Positions 43,687-52,241 of a stretch of 64,000 nt of DNA are shown here, piece after piece; positions within the stretch are counted from its first letter, which is position 1; every line of letters begins with the position of its first letter. A program made the translations under genes and the position numbers. This DNA is from Streptomyces sp. P3 (GTDB lineage Bacteria > Actinomycetota > Actinomycetes > Streptomycetales > Streptomycetaceae), in assembly GCF_003032475.1 (NCBI RefSeq), contig NZ_CP028369.1, positions 5,766,001 to 5,830,000 of the forward strand, written 5' to 3'. Below the pieces are notes generated by a model that worked only from the letters and a program-made list of their open reading frames with translations, did not search any database and was not told the origin of the DNA.

Positions 43687-44598
43687 ATGACAAAACGCGC
43701 CTCGGACGTGTCCGTGAGCCCGCCCAGGAGACGCAGCACCTACGTCCTCGCGCCGCTCGTCCTCATCGCGGCCAATGTCGTGCTCTTCTCGCTGTTCTTC
43801 GTGTGGCCGGCGGTGATCGGGCTCGTCTACTCGTTCACGAACTACACGGGCGTGGGGGCGTTCCAGTTCGTCGGGCTGGACAACTACCACAACCTGGTAG
43901 GGGACTCCACCTTCTACGACGCGCTGACCCGGACGCTGCTGTACGCCGTGCTCTTCGTCCCGCTGAACTTCGGGCTCTCGCTGCTCGCCGCCAACCTGGT
44001 GGTGAACAAACACGCCAAGGGCGCGTCGGTGGCCCGCGTCATCTTCTTCATCCCGTGGCTGCTGTCTCCCATCGTCGTGGGCGTCCTGTGGCGGTGGCTG
44101 TTCGGCGAGAACTTCGGACTCGTCAACTACGTCATCGAGCAGCTCGGCGGCAGTGCCGTCCCGTGGCAGTCGAACGCGGACCTGTCGCTCATCGTGGTGG
44201 TCATGGCGGCGTCCTGGGCCTGGACGGGCTTCTCGATGCTGCTGTTCATCGCGGCGATCAAGAACGTGCCGGTGTCGTACTACGAGGCGGCCGCGCTCGA
44301 CGGCGCCGGTCCGTGGCGCCAGTTCATCAGCATCACGCTGCCGAGCATCGCGCCCACCTCGTTCATCGTCATCCTGCTCAACACGATCAACGCGATGAAG
44401 GAATACCCGGTGTTCGTCGCCCTCAACAACGGCGGCCCCGGCACCTCGAACAACCTGCTCGTCCAGTACATCTACGAGACCGGCTTCAAACGGGGCCAGA
44501 TCGGCTACGCGAGCGCCGCGTCGTTCGTGCTCATGCTCATCCTGATGGCCGTCGCGATCATCCAGCTGATCGTCAACCGGCGGGTGGAGAACCGATGA
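43687..44598 (+). CDS. Sugar ABC transporter permease, MalF/UgpA type
   Basis: A membrane protein of 303 residues with six helices, starting with VLAPLVLIAANVVLFSLFFVW. The family loop is intact: EAA motif YYEAAALDGAGPWRQFISITLP, which contacts the ATPase. The end VAIIQLIVNRRVENR and the start of the next gene overlap by four bases (ATGA at 44595). ATG at 43687 begins a basic cytosolic lead. It should form a heterodimer with the next gene product. No ATPase gene is in the operon; in Streptomyces such importers usually share MsiK. Confidence 0.9.
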   Translation: MTKRASDVSVSPPRRRSTYVLAPLVLIAANVVLFSLFFVWPAVIGLVYSFTNYTGVGAFQFVGLDNYHNLVGDSTFYDALTRTLLYAVLFVPLNFGLSLLAANLVVNKHAKGASVARVIFFIPWLLSPIVVGVLWRWLFGENFGLVNYVIEQLGGSAVPWQSNADLSLIVVVMAASWAWTGFSMLLFIAAIKNVPVSYYEAAALDGAGPWRQFISITLPSIAPTSFIVILLNTINAMKEYPVFVALNNGGPGTSNNLLVQYIYETGFKRGQIGYASAASFVLMLILMAVAIIQLIVNRRVENR

Positions 44599-45497
44599 CA
44601 ACCACAGACATCCCACGCCCGGTCGACGCCGGTTCCGGACGGACCGTCTCCAAGAAGCGGTCCCGCGACGCGGGCGGCGGCGGACTCCGGCGGGCGGTGC
44701 CCGCGACGACACTGCTGTGGATCCTGGCGTGCCTGTACGGGCTGCCGGTGCTGTGGTTCATCCTCAGCTCCCTCAAGCCGGCCAGCGACCTCTTCTCCTA
44801 TCCGCTGACGCTGGTTCCGCACAACCCCACCCTGTCGGGGTTCAAGGCGGCGTGGGAGAGCGCCAACTTCTCCCAGTACTTCATCAACACGGCCATCGTG
44901 TGCGTGATCACGACGATCCTCACGGTGGGCGTCAGCTGTTGCACCGGGTACGCGCTGGCCAAGTACGACAACCGGTGGCTCAAGGCGTTCTTCCTCTGCA
45001 TCCTGGCCACCACGATGCTGCCGTCGGAGGTCATGCTCGCCCCCGAGTTCCTGGTGGTCCGCAACCTCGGCCTCTACAACTCCTTCGCCGGCATCATCCT
45101 CCCGGCCGTGCTCACCGCGACCGGATGCTTCATGTTCCGCCAGTTCTTCCTGACGGTTCCCGACGAACTCGTGGAAGCCGCACGCATCGACGGCGCGCGC
45201 GAACTGTCGATCTTCCTGCGGATCATGATGCCGCTCTCCCGGCCCATCATGCTGACCCTCGCCATCCTGTCGTTCCAGTGGCGGTGGAACGACTACATCT
45301 GGCCGCTGCTGATGCTGAACGACCCCAACAAGTTCACCGTGCAGATCGGCATCCAGAGCATCGTCGGCGCGCAGAACATCAACTGGTCGGTGCTGCTCGG
45401 TGCCTCGGTGATCTCCATGATCCCCCTGATCCTCGTCTTCCTCGTCTTCCAGCGCTACGTCATGGGCGCCGACATCAACGCCGGACTGAAGGACTGA
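44595..45497 (+). CDS. Sugar ABC transporter permease, MalG/UgpE type
   Basis: A membrane protein of 300 residues with six helices (for example LLWILACLYGLPVLWFILSSL) and the MalG-type EAA loop LVEAARIDGARELSIFLRIMMPLSRP. The final RYVMGADINAGLKD is a typical family end. ATG overlaps the preceding stop codon (ATGA), which indicates translational coupling. It is followed only two bases later by the unassigned enzyme gene. Confidence 0.9.
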   Translation: MTTTDIPRPVDAGSGRTVSKKRSRDAGGGGLRRAVPATTLLWILACLYGLPVLWFILSSLKPASDLFSYPLTLVPHNPTLSGFKAAWESANFSQYFINTAIVCVITTILTVGVSCCTGYALAKYDNRWLKAFFLCILATTMLPSEVMLAPEFLVVRNLGLYNSFAGIILPAVLTATGCFMFRQFFLTVPDELVEAARIDGARELSIFLRIMMPLSRPIMLTLAILSFQWRWNDYIWPLLMLNDPNKFTVQIGIQSIVGAQNINWSVLLGASVISMIPLILVFLVFQRYVMGADINAGLKD

Positions 45498-45499
45498 CC

Positions 45500-47218
45500 G
45501 TGCCCACCCCGCTCGACCACGAGTTCGTCCGCGCGGTGGCCCGCGCCGCCGACCGGGAGGCCGCCCCGGTGGCGGCCCGCCCCGACGAGGAACCCGCCGG
45601 CCTGCCCCACCGCGCGCTGGCCCGCCGGGTGAAGACCCTGATCGCGGCATACCGTTCCCCGGACTCGGCCCTGCACGGCAGTGGCCGGGCCGTCGCCGCC
45701 GCGACGACCCATCTGCGCGCCCTGCGGGCCGCGCAGACATCCACCGGCCTCTTCGCCGGCGGCGACAACGTGCAGTCACCGCCGGACTCCGCCTTCACCG
45801 TCAACGACGTATGCGACGCGCACGTCCTCGCCGCCGACGCGGGGCCCGAACTGGGCGAGGTCGCGGCCGTGCTCGCCGAGATCGCCGGCGCGGCCTGCGG
45901 CAGTCTCCTGACCGGCGGGATCCACACCCCGAACCACCGCTGGGAGCTGTGCGCGGCACTGGCCAGACTGCACCGCTCGTTCCCCGACGGCCGGCTGCTC
46001 GACCGCGTCGAGGAATGGCTCGCCGAGGGCGTCGACATCGACGCGGAGGGCCTGTACTCGGAACGGAGCGCCAACTACGCGGCCCATGTGTCCAACCCGT
46101 CGCTGCTGCTGCTGGCCGGCGTCCTCGGCCGCGCCGACCTGCTGGACGCCGTCGAACGCAATCTCACCGCCACCCTGGACCTCATCAGGCCGGACGGCAC
46201 GGTGGAGACCGTCCACTCGAGACGGCAGGACCAGTACCATCCGTTCCCGCTGGCGCCCTACCTGCCCCACTACCGGCTGCTCGCGGTCCGCACCGGCCGC
46301 GGCGACTTCGCCCGCGCGGCGCGGCAGGCGGCCGCCGGCGGCATCGACGACCCCGACCTGCTCGCCGAGACCCTCCTCACCCCGGACCTGTGCCGCGCAC
46401 TGCCCGCACCGGCCGCGGAGAAGCTGCCCCGCGACCGGTACGTCACCACCGCGCGCCTGGCCACACACGCCTCGGCCACCGCGCACACGGTGGTGTACGG
46501 CGGCTCCGACGTGCCGGAACACCGGCGCATCCGCTCGGGCCTCGCCTGCAATCCCACCTTCCTGCGGCTGTTCGCCGGCGACGCCGTCCTCGACGCGGTC
46601 CGCCTCTCGCGCGGCTTCTTCGACCTGGGCCCGTTCCGCGCCGCCGACATGCGAAAGCTCGCCGACAACCGTTACCTGCTCACCGAAACCCTCACGGCCG
46701 CCTACTACCAGCCGCTCCCGAAGGACCGGCGGCGCGACGACGGCGCCTACCGGATGGCGGACGAGGGCCGCTTCTCGGCCGCCATGTCCTTCGCGGACCG
46801 GCCCCGGGACGAGGTCTCGCACACGACCCGCGTCGAGGCCGACCTGCGGGAGGACGGCGCCGACCTGCGCATCGACATCAGCGGACCGCGGGTGCCCTGG
46901 GCGCTCGAACTGACCTTCCGGCCGGGCGGCGTGACGCAGGGCGGCCAACCGATCGGTGACGGACGCCGGTGCCTGACCACGGAGCCGATCACCTACCGGG
47001 TCGGGGACGACGAGATCCGGGTCGAGGCCGTGGTCGAGGCGGGCGAGCCGCTCGCCGGGCCGGACCGGAGCGACGTCCTGCGGTACGACCCCGGCCAGGA
47101 CCACACCGTGGTGGGCGGCACCGACGCGACGACCGGGAACCGCGTCTGCCTCGGTGGACTCGGCCCGCACACCCTGACCCTCGCACTGCGCGCCGGCCGG
47201 CCCGCACCGGCCGTGTGA
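45500..47218 (+). CDS. Unassigned lyase-like enzyme of the sugar operon (572 aa)
   Basis: A cytosolic protein of 572 residues with no signal peptide. It starts with GTG at 45500, two bases after the permease stop and with GAAGGA upstream. The first ~300 residues are helical repeats with aromatic and His-rich blocks (GGIHTPNHRWELCAALARL, YSERSANYAAHVSNPSLLLL, VETVHSRRQDQYHPFP), and the C-terminal part is beta-rich (LRIDISGPRVPWALELTF). This pattern resembles (alpha/alpha)n-barrel polysaccharide lyases such as heparinase II/III-like proteins, but I cannot assign a family with confidence. It most likely processes the imported oligosaccharide. Confidence 0.7.
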   Translation: MPTPLDHEFVRAVARAADREAAPVAARPDEEPAGLPHRALARRVKTLIAAYRSPDSALHGSGRAVAAATTHLRALRAAQTSTGLFAGGDNVQSPPDSAFTVNDVCDAHVLAADAGPELGEVAAVLAEIAGAACGSLLTGGIHTPNHRWELCAALARLHRSFPDGRLLDRVEEWLAEGVDIDAEGLYSERSANYAAHVSNPSLLLLAGVLGRADLLDAVERNLTATLDLIRPDGTVETVHSRRQDQYHPFPLAPYLPHYRLLAVRTGRGDFARAARQAAAGGIDDPDLLAETLLTPDLCRALPAPAAEKLPRDRYVTTARLATHASATAHTVVYGGSDVPEHRRIRSGLACNPTFLRLFAGDAVLDAVRLSRGFFDLGPFRAADMRKLADNRYLLTETLTAAYYQPLPKDRRRDDGAYRMADEGRFSAAMSFADRPRDEVSHTTRVEADLREDGADLRIDISGPRVPWALELTFRPGGVTQGGQPIGDGRRCLTTEPITYRVGDDEIRVEAVVEAGEPLAGPDRSDVLRYDPGQDHTVVGGTDATTGNRVCLGGLGPHTLTLALRAGRPAPAV

Positions 47219-47325
47219 CGGGACGCCTGCCCTCGCCGCTCGTCCGAGGACCGGACGACGTCCCACGGCGCGCCCCCGGTGCGCTGACGCCTACGCCGGG
47301 CGCGGCAGGCAACCGGGTCCGGTCC

Positions 47326-47922
47326 TCAGACAGGCAGCCCGAGCAGTCCCCAGCCGCGCCGCGCCGCCTCGTCGACCACCACCGCCCACTCGCGCAGCAG
47401 CACCGTGAACGCGTCGAAGTCCGCGATCGACCCGCCGGGGCGTGCCGCGTGCCGGCCGTACTCCGTGCGCAGACCCTCCAGCAGGGGCTGTGCGCGGGCC
47501 CAGTGGGCGGCGAGCCCGGCCACCCGGACGGGCGGGCCGACGAGGAGCAGGCGCATGCCCCACGCAGTGCCGTCCGAGGGGAGGAGGCCGGCCCCCGGCA
47601 TGTCGTCCTCGTCCCGGACCAGGGGGAGGAGGAAGCCGTCCAGGGCGTCCCGCAGCGCCGGGTCGGCGAACCCGCGGGCGGCGTCCCAGCCCTCGCCCGC
47701 CCAGAAGTGCGGTGCGTAGGACCCGGTGGTGCTGTGGAACTCGTAGCGGCCGCACCAGGGCACCTTCGGCGAGGCGGGGAACACCCAGCCGACCTCGGGC
47801 GCGCCGTCCGGGTCCGGCCCCTGGGGGCACGCAGCCTCGGCGAGCAGCTCCTGCCGCCCGGCCGCCGGGGTCCGCTCCAGCCGATCCCAGTCCAGCGCGA
47901 GCACGGTGAGGTCAAGCCCCAT
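47326..47922 (-). CDS. Hypothetical protein (198 aa)
   Basis: A cytosolic protein beginning MGLDLTVLALDWDRLERTP, with blocks WCGRYEFHSTTGSYAPHFWAGEGW and FDAFTVLLREWAVVVDEAARRGWGLLGLPV. I do not recognise the family; similar proteins are scattered in Streptomyces. ATG at 47922 overlaps the 3' end of the upstream kinase gene by 11 bases, so the two are translationally coupled on the minus strand. The gene converges on the lyase-like gene with a 107-bp spacer that holds no clear terminator. Confidence 0.65.
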   Translation of the reverse strand: MGLDLTVLALDWDRLERTPAAGRQELLAEAACPQGPDPDGAPEVGWVFPASPKVPWCGRYEFHSTTGSYAPHFWAGEGWDAARGFADPALRDALDGFLLPLVRDEDDMPGAGLLPSDGTAWGMRLLLVGPPVRVAGLAAHWARAQPLLEGLRTEYGRHAARPGGSIADFDAFTVLLREWAVVVDEAARRGWGLLGLPV

Positions 47923-48565
47923 CCGGCCCTCCCACCCGCACCACCAGGTCGGCCCGGTCCCGCGTCGTCGCCACCAGCTCGGCGTTGAGCCGGTCGCTCC
48001 GGCGCACCCAGGCCACCGCCTCCTCGTGCCCCTTGCCGAACTCCTCGTGCCGGGCGACCAGCCGGCGGACGCGTTCGTCCTCGTCCGTCTCGCAGAACCA
48101 CACCTCGTCCAGCGCGGCCCGCACCCGTGCCCACGCCCCCGTGCCGAGGAGCAGGTAGTTCCCCTCGGTGACGACCAGCCGCACCTGCGGCGGGACGGGC
48201 ACGGACCCCGCGATCGGCTGCTCCAGCACCCGCTCGAAGCCCGGCGCGTACACGACGTCCCCGCCGTCCGTCTCCTCCCGCAGCCGACGCAGCAGAGCCG
48301 CGTAACCGGCCGCGTCGAAGGTGTCCGGCGCACCCTTGCGGTCCCGTCGGCCGAGGCGGTCCAGCTCGACGTCGGCGAGGTGGAAGCCGTCCATCGGGAC
48401 CTGTGCGGCCCACGGCTCCCCCGCGCCGTTCAGCTCCCGTACCAGGCGCTCGGCGAGAGTCGTCTTGCCCGCGCCTGGACTGCCGGCGATGCCGAGCAGG
48501 GTGCGCCGGCCGCCGTCCCCGGCGAGGGAGCGGGCCCGCCGGACCAGATCGTCGAAAGTGAGCAC
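47912..48565 (-). CDS. Nucleoside/nucleotide kinase family protein (pantothenate/uridine-kinase-like)
   Basis: A P-loop kinase of 217 residues. Walker A is GIAGSPGAGKTTLAERL; VPMDGFHLADVELDRLG holds the acidic substrate/metal residues. EGNYLLLGTGAW and RVRRLVARHEEFGKG match the bacterial uridine/pantothenate/fructose-transport kinase group. The substrate is not predictable. GTG at 48565 begins LTFDDLVRRARSL; no strong ribosome site was seen. The coupled downstream protein (198 aa) suggests a two-gene unit. Confidence 0.8.
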   Translation of the reverse strand: MLTFDDLVRRARSLAGDGGRRTLLGIAGSPGAGKTTLAERLVRELNGAGEPWAAQVPMDGFHLADVELDRLGRRDRKGAPDTFDAAGYAALLRRLREETDGGDVVYAPGFERVLEQPIAGSVPVPPQVRLVVTEGNYLLLGTGAWARVRAALDEVWFCETDEDERVRRLVARHEEFGKGHEEAVAWVRRSDRLNAELVATTRDRADLVVRVGGPDGA

Positions 48566-48620
48566 ACAGCAGAGTGTCGCAGTCTCCTGGCAGGAGACCC
48601 GCAAGGAGAGGAGGACGCCC

Positions 48621-49016
48621 GTGTCCGACGACGAGACGCAGATCCGCACCCTGATCACCCGCTGGGCCGACGCCGTCCACCGGGGCGACCTCGACACGGT
48701 CGTCGACCACCACGCGGAGGACCTGGTGATGTACGACGTGCCCGCGCCCCACGAGGGCATCCGGGGTCTTGCCGCCTACCGGGCCGCCTAGCCGCCGTTC
48801 TTCGCCTGGCAGGCCCAGGGCGCCCGCTTCGACATCGACACCCTCGACGTCACCGCCGGTCACGACGTCGCCTACGCCCACGCGCTGCTGCGCTGCGGCA
48901 CGCCCGAGGAGCTCGCGGACTTCCCCGGCCTGCGGTTGCGGCTCACCTTCGGACTGCGCAAGGAGCGCGGCCGCTGGCTGATCGCGCACGAGCACCACTC
49001 CTTCCCCCATGACTGA
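48621..49016 (+). pseudogene. SnoaL-like (NTF2-fold) protein gene broken by one TAG codon
   Basis: The plus-strand frame 48621-49016 reads through as a 131-residue SnoaL/SgcJ-like protein (QIRTLITRWADAVHRGDLDT, YDVPAPHEGIRGLAAYRAA, then PPFFAWQAQGARFDID and LRLRLTFGLRKERGRWLIAH). Codon 57 is TAG (48789-48791) where a Trp codon (TGG) would fit the family. GTG at 48621 has GGAGAGGAGGACGCC upstream. Third-position G/C bias continues after the stop, so the loss is recent, or it is a sequencing error. The two parts could also be expressed as a short 56-residue peptide. Confidence 0.75.
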
Positions 49017-49106
49017 CCGACCGGGCGGCGTCACGGAATCATGTGGCGAGAGGATGTGGCGCGCGCCACACCGTTGGGAGAGGCGTTGTGGGGGAACCGG
49101 GCTTGT

Positions 49107-49859
49107 ATGACGACGACGCTCGGTCTTCCCGACGACATCCAGGCCTGCCTCTTCGACCTCGACGGGGTCGTCACCCGTACGGCGGTGGTGCACGCGGCCG
49201 CCTGGAAGGAGACCTTCGACGCGTTCCTGCACGCGCGCGAGGGCACGGACTACCGGCCGTTCGACTCCGCCGGCGACTACGACGAGTACGTCGACGGCCG
49301 GCCCCGCGCCGACGGCGTCCGCACCTTCCTCGCCTCCCGGGGCATCGAACTGCCCGAGGGCGACCCCGCCGACCCGCCCGACGCGCAGACCGTCCACGGA
49401 CTCGGCAACCGCAAGAACGAGCTGCTCCTCGAGCGGATCCGCACCGAGGGCGTCGAGCCGTACGACGGCACTGTGCGCTATGTCGAGGCGGTACGCGCGC
49501 GTGGCCTGCGCACGGCGATCGTCTCCTCCAGCGCCAACACCCGCGACGTGCTGCGCTCCATCCACGCCGAGCACCTCTTCGACGTCCGCGTCGACGGCGT
49601 CGTGGCGGCTGAGCGGGGCCTGCCCGGCAAGCCGCGCCCCGACACCTTCCTGGCAGCCGCCCGCGACCTGGGCGTCGAGCCCGCCCACGCGGCCGTCTTC
49701 GAGGACGCGCTGGCCGGCATGGACGCGGGCCGCGCCGGGAACTTCGGGCACGTCGTCGGCGTTGACCGGGTCGGACAGACCGACGCGCTGTACGCGCACG
49801 GCGCCGACGTCGTCGTCAAGGATCTGGACGACCTCATCGGGCAGGAAGGGGACGCGTGA
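49107..49859 (+). CDS. HAD-family beta-phosphoglucomutase-like protein
   Basis: A HAD enzyme of 250 residues. The nucleophile loop is CLFDLDGVVTRT, the cap loop is YRPFDSAGDYDEYVDGRPR, the second motif is AIVSSSANT, and the acidic motif is AVFEDALAGMDAG. The extra N-terminal lead and cap match beta-phosphoglucomutases, which turn beta-glucose-1-phosphate into glucose-6-phosphate. The next gene, coupled by a GTGA overlap, is a GH65 phosphorylase that should produce that substrate. ATG at 49107 was chosen because the conserved domain follows at once; an ATG at 49041 is in frame. Confidence 0.87.
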   Translation: MTTTLGLPDDIQACLFDLDGVVTRTAVVHAAAWKETFDAFLHAREGTDYRPFDSAGDYDEYVDGRPRADGVRTFLASRGIELPEGDPADPPDAQTVHGLGNRKNELLLERIRTEGVEPYDGTVRYVEAVRARGLRTAIVSSSANTRDVLRSIHAEHLFDVRVDGVVAAERGLPGKPRPDTFLAAARDLGVEPAHAAVFEDALAGMDAGRAGNFGHVVGVDRVGQTDALYAHGADVVVKDLDDLIGQEGDA

Positions 49860-52198
49860 TCACCGACCGGTCCTACACCGTCGAGCCGTGGTGCGTGCGC
49901 GAGACGCAGCTCAACCTGGACGTCCTGGCCCAGAGCGAGTCCGTGTTCGCGCTCTCCAACGGCCACGTCGGCTGGCGCGGCAACCTCGACGAGGGCGAGC
50001 CGCACGGCCTGCCCGGCGCCTACCTGAACGGCGTGCACGAACTGCACCCCCTGCCCTACGCCGAGGCGGGCTACGGCTACCCCGAATCCGGGCAGACGGT
50101 CATCAACATCACCAACGGCAAGATCCTGCGGCTGCTGGTCGACGACGAGCCCTTCGACCTGCGCTACGGCCGGCTCGTCGCGCACGAGCGCGTGCTCGAC
50201 CTGCGGCGCGGCGTGCTGGAGCGCACCTGCGAGTGGACCTCGCCGGCCGGCTCCACGGTCAGGGTGCGCTCGACCCGGCTGGTGTCGCTCGCCCAGCGGG
50301 CCGTCGCCGCCGTCGCCTACGAGGTGGAGGCCGTCGGCAGCCGCTCCCGGGTGGTGATCCAGTCCGAGCTGGTCACCAACGAGAGCCTGCCCGACCCCGA
50401 CGGCGACCCGCGCACGGCCCGCGCCCTGAAGTCGCCGCTGGAACCCGAGGAGGACGTCGCGGTGGGCCGCCGGCTGCGGCTGGTCCACCGCACGAAGCGC
50501 AGCGGGCTGCGCGTCGCCGTGGCCGCCGACCACGAGGTGAGCGGCCCCGAGCGGACCACCCTCAGCAGCGAGAGCAACGTCGACGTGGCCCGGCTGACCA
50601 TCACCTCCGTGCTGGAGCCCGGCCAGCGGCTGCGGGTGGAGAAGCTCGTCGCCCACGGCTGGTCCGGGGTCCGCTCCCGGCCCGCGATGAGCGATCAGGT
50701 GGAGGCCGCCCTCGCCGCGGCCGGGCACAGCGGATGGGAGGGCCTCCTCGAAGAACAGCGCGCCTACCTGGACGACTTCTGGACCCGCGCGGACGTCGAG
50801 GTGGACGGCGACGAGGAGATCCAGCAGGCCGTCCGCTTCGCCCTCTTCCACGTCCTGCAGGCCGGCGCCCGCGCCGAGCAGCGCGCCATCCCCGCCAAGG
50901 GGCTGACCGGCTCCGGCTACGACGGCCACGCCTTCTGGGACACCGAGACGTTCGTGCTGCCCCTGCTCACCTATACCGCGCCCGTGGCGGTCGCCGAGGC
51001 CCTGCGCTGGCGGCAGAACACCCTCCCCGCGGCCCGGGAGCGCGCGGCCCAGCTCGGTCTGCGCGGCGCGGCCTTCCCCTGGCGGACCATCGAGGGGTCC
51101 GAGGGCTCGGCCTACTGGCCGGCCGGGACGGCGGCCTTCCACGTCAACGCCGACATCGCCGACGCCGTGGTGCGGTACGTGGAGGCCACCGGCGACCGCG
51201 ACTTCGAACGGAGCACCGGCGTCGAGCTGCTGACCGAGACGGCCCGGCTGTGGCGGGCGCTCGGCCACCACGACGCGCACGGCCACTTTCACATCGACGG
51301 GGTGACCGGCCCCGACGAGTACAGCGCGGTCGCCGACGACAACGTGTACACCAACCTCATGGCCAGGGCGAACCTCCTCGCCGCCGCGGAGGCCGTCGAA
51401 CGCCATCCGCAGGAGGCCGCCCGGCTGGGCGTCGACGACGAGGAGAGCGCGGCCTGGCGGGACGCGGCCGAGGCGATGTCCGTGCCCTACAACCACGATC
51501 TCGGCGTCCACGAACAGCACGCCGGCTTCACCCGCTACCAGCACTGGGACTTCGACGGCACCCGCCCCGACCAGTACCCCCTGCTCCTGCACTTCCCCTA
51601 CTTCGACCTCTACCGCAAGCAGGTGGTCAAGCAGGCGGACCTCGTCCTGGCGATGTACACCTGCGACGGCCACTTCGACGACGAACAGCTCGCCCGCAAC
51701 TTCGCCTACTACGAGCCGCTGACCGTCCGCGACTCCTCGCTGTCCGCCTGCTGCCAGGCGGTCGTCGCCGCCCGGGCCGGACATCTGCGGCTGGCCTACG
51801 AGTACACGGCGGAGGCCGCGCTGATGGACCTGGCCGACCTCGAGCACAACACCCGGGACGGACTGCACATCGCGTCCCTGGCCGGCACCTGGACGGCCCT
51901 GGTCGCCGGGTTCGGCGGGCTGCGCAGGGACGCGGACAGCCTGCGGTTCGCGCCCCGGCTGCCGGAGCGGTTCAGCCGCCTCGCCTTCAGCGTGCAGGTG
52001 CTCGGCCGCTGCCTGCGGGTGGAGATCGGACCGGAGAAGACCGCGTACACCCTGCTGTCCGGGGCGCCGCTGACGATCCGCCACCACGGGGAGCCCGTCC
52101 ACGTGAACGGAGACGGTCCCGTCGTGCGCCCCGCGCCGCCGGTCCCGGCCCGTCCGACGCCCCGCCAGCCGACGCACCGGGGCCCCAACTTCCGCTGA
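49856..52198 (+). CDS. GH65 disaccharide phosphorylase
   Basis: A GH65 enzyme of 780 residues. It starts with GTG at 49856, overlapping the HAD stop. The N-terminal beta-sandwich begins ESVFALSNGHVGWRGNLDEGE; the catalytic (alpha/alpha)6 barrel holds the acid Glu E488 in GVTGPDEYSA. KQVVKQADLVLAMY and EHNTRDGLHIASLAGTW are later family blocks. Family members phosphorolyse trehalose, maltose or kojibiose to beta-glucose-1-phosphate and glucose. With the adjacent HAD mutase this makes a short pathway to glucose-6-phosphate. Which disaccharide is used cannot be read from the sequence. Confidence 0.9.
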   Translation: MITDRSYTVEPWCVRETQLNLDVLAQSESVFALSNGHVGWRGNLDEGEPHGLPGAYLNGVHELHPLPYAEAGYGYPESGQTVINITNGKILRLLVDDEPFDLRYGRLVAHERVLDLRRGVLERTCEWTSPAGSTVRVRSTRLVSLAQRAVAAVAYEVEAVGSRSRVVIQSELVTNESLPDPDGDPRTARALKSPLEPEEDVAVGRRLRLVHRTKRSGLRVAVAADHEVSGPERTTLSSESNVDVARLTITSVLEPGQRLRVEKLVAHGWSGVRSRPAMSDQVEAALAAAGHSGWEGLLEEQRAYLDDFWTRADVEVDGDEEIQQAVRFALFHVLQAGARAEQRAIPAKGLTGSGYDGHAFWDTETFVLPLLTYTAPVAVAEALRWRQNTLPAARERAAQLGLRGAAFPWRTIEGSEGSAYWPAGTAAFHVNADIADAVVRYVEATGDRDFERSTGVELLTETARLWRALGHHDAHGHFHIDGVTGPDEYSAVADDNVYTNLMARANLLAAAEAVERHPQEAARLGVDDEESAAWRDAAEAMSVPYNHDLGVHEQHAGFTRYQHWDFDGTRPDQYPLLLHFPYFDLYRKQVVKQADLVLAMYTCDGHFDDEQLARNFAYYEPLTVRDSSLSACCQAVVAARAGHLRLAYEYTAEAALMDLADLEHNTRDGLHIASLAGTWTALVAGFGGLRRDADSLRFAPRLPERFSRLAFSVQVLGRCLRVEIGPEKTAYTLLSGAPLTIRHHGEPVHVNGDGPVVRPAPPVPARPTPRQPTHRGPNFR

Positions 52199-52241
52199 CG
52201 GCAGTACGCTTCCGCAGGCGACGGGGACCCGCGCCCCACCC

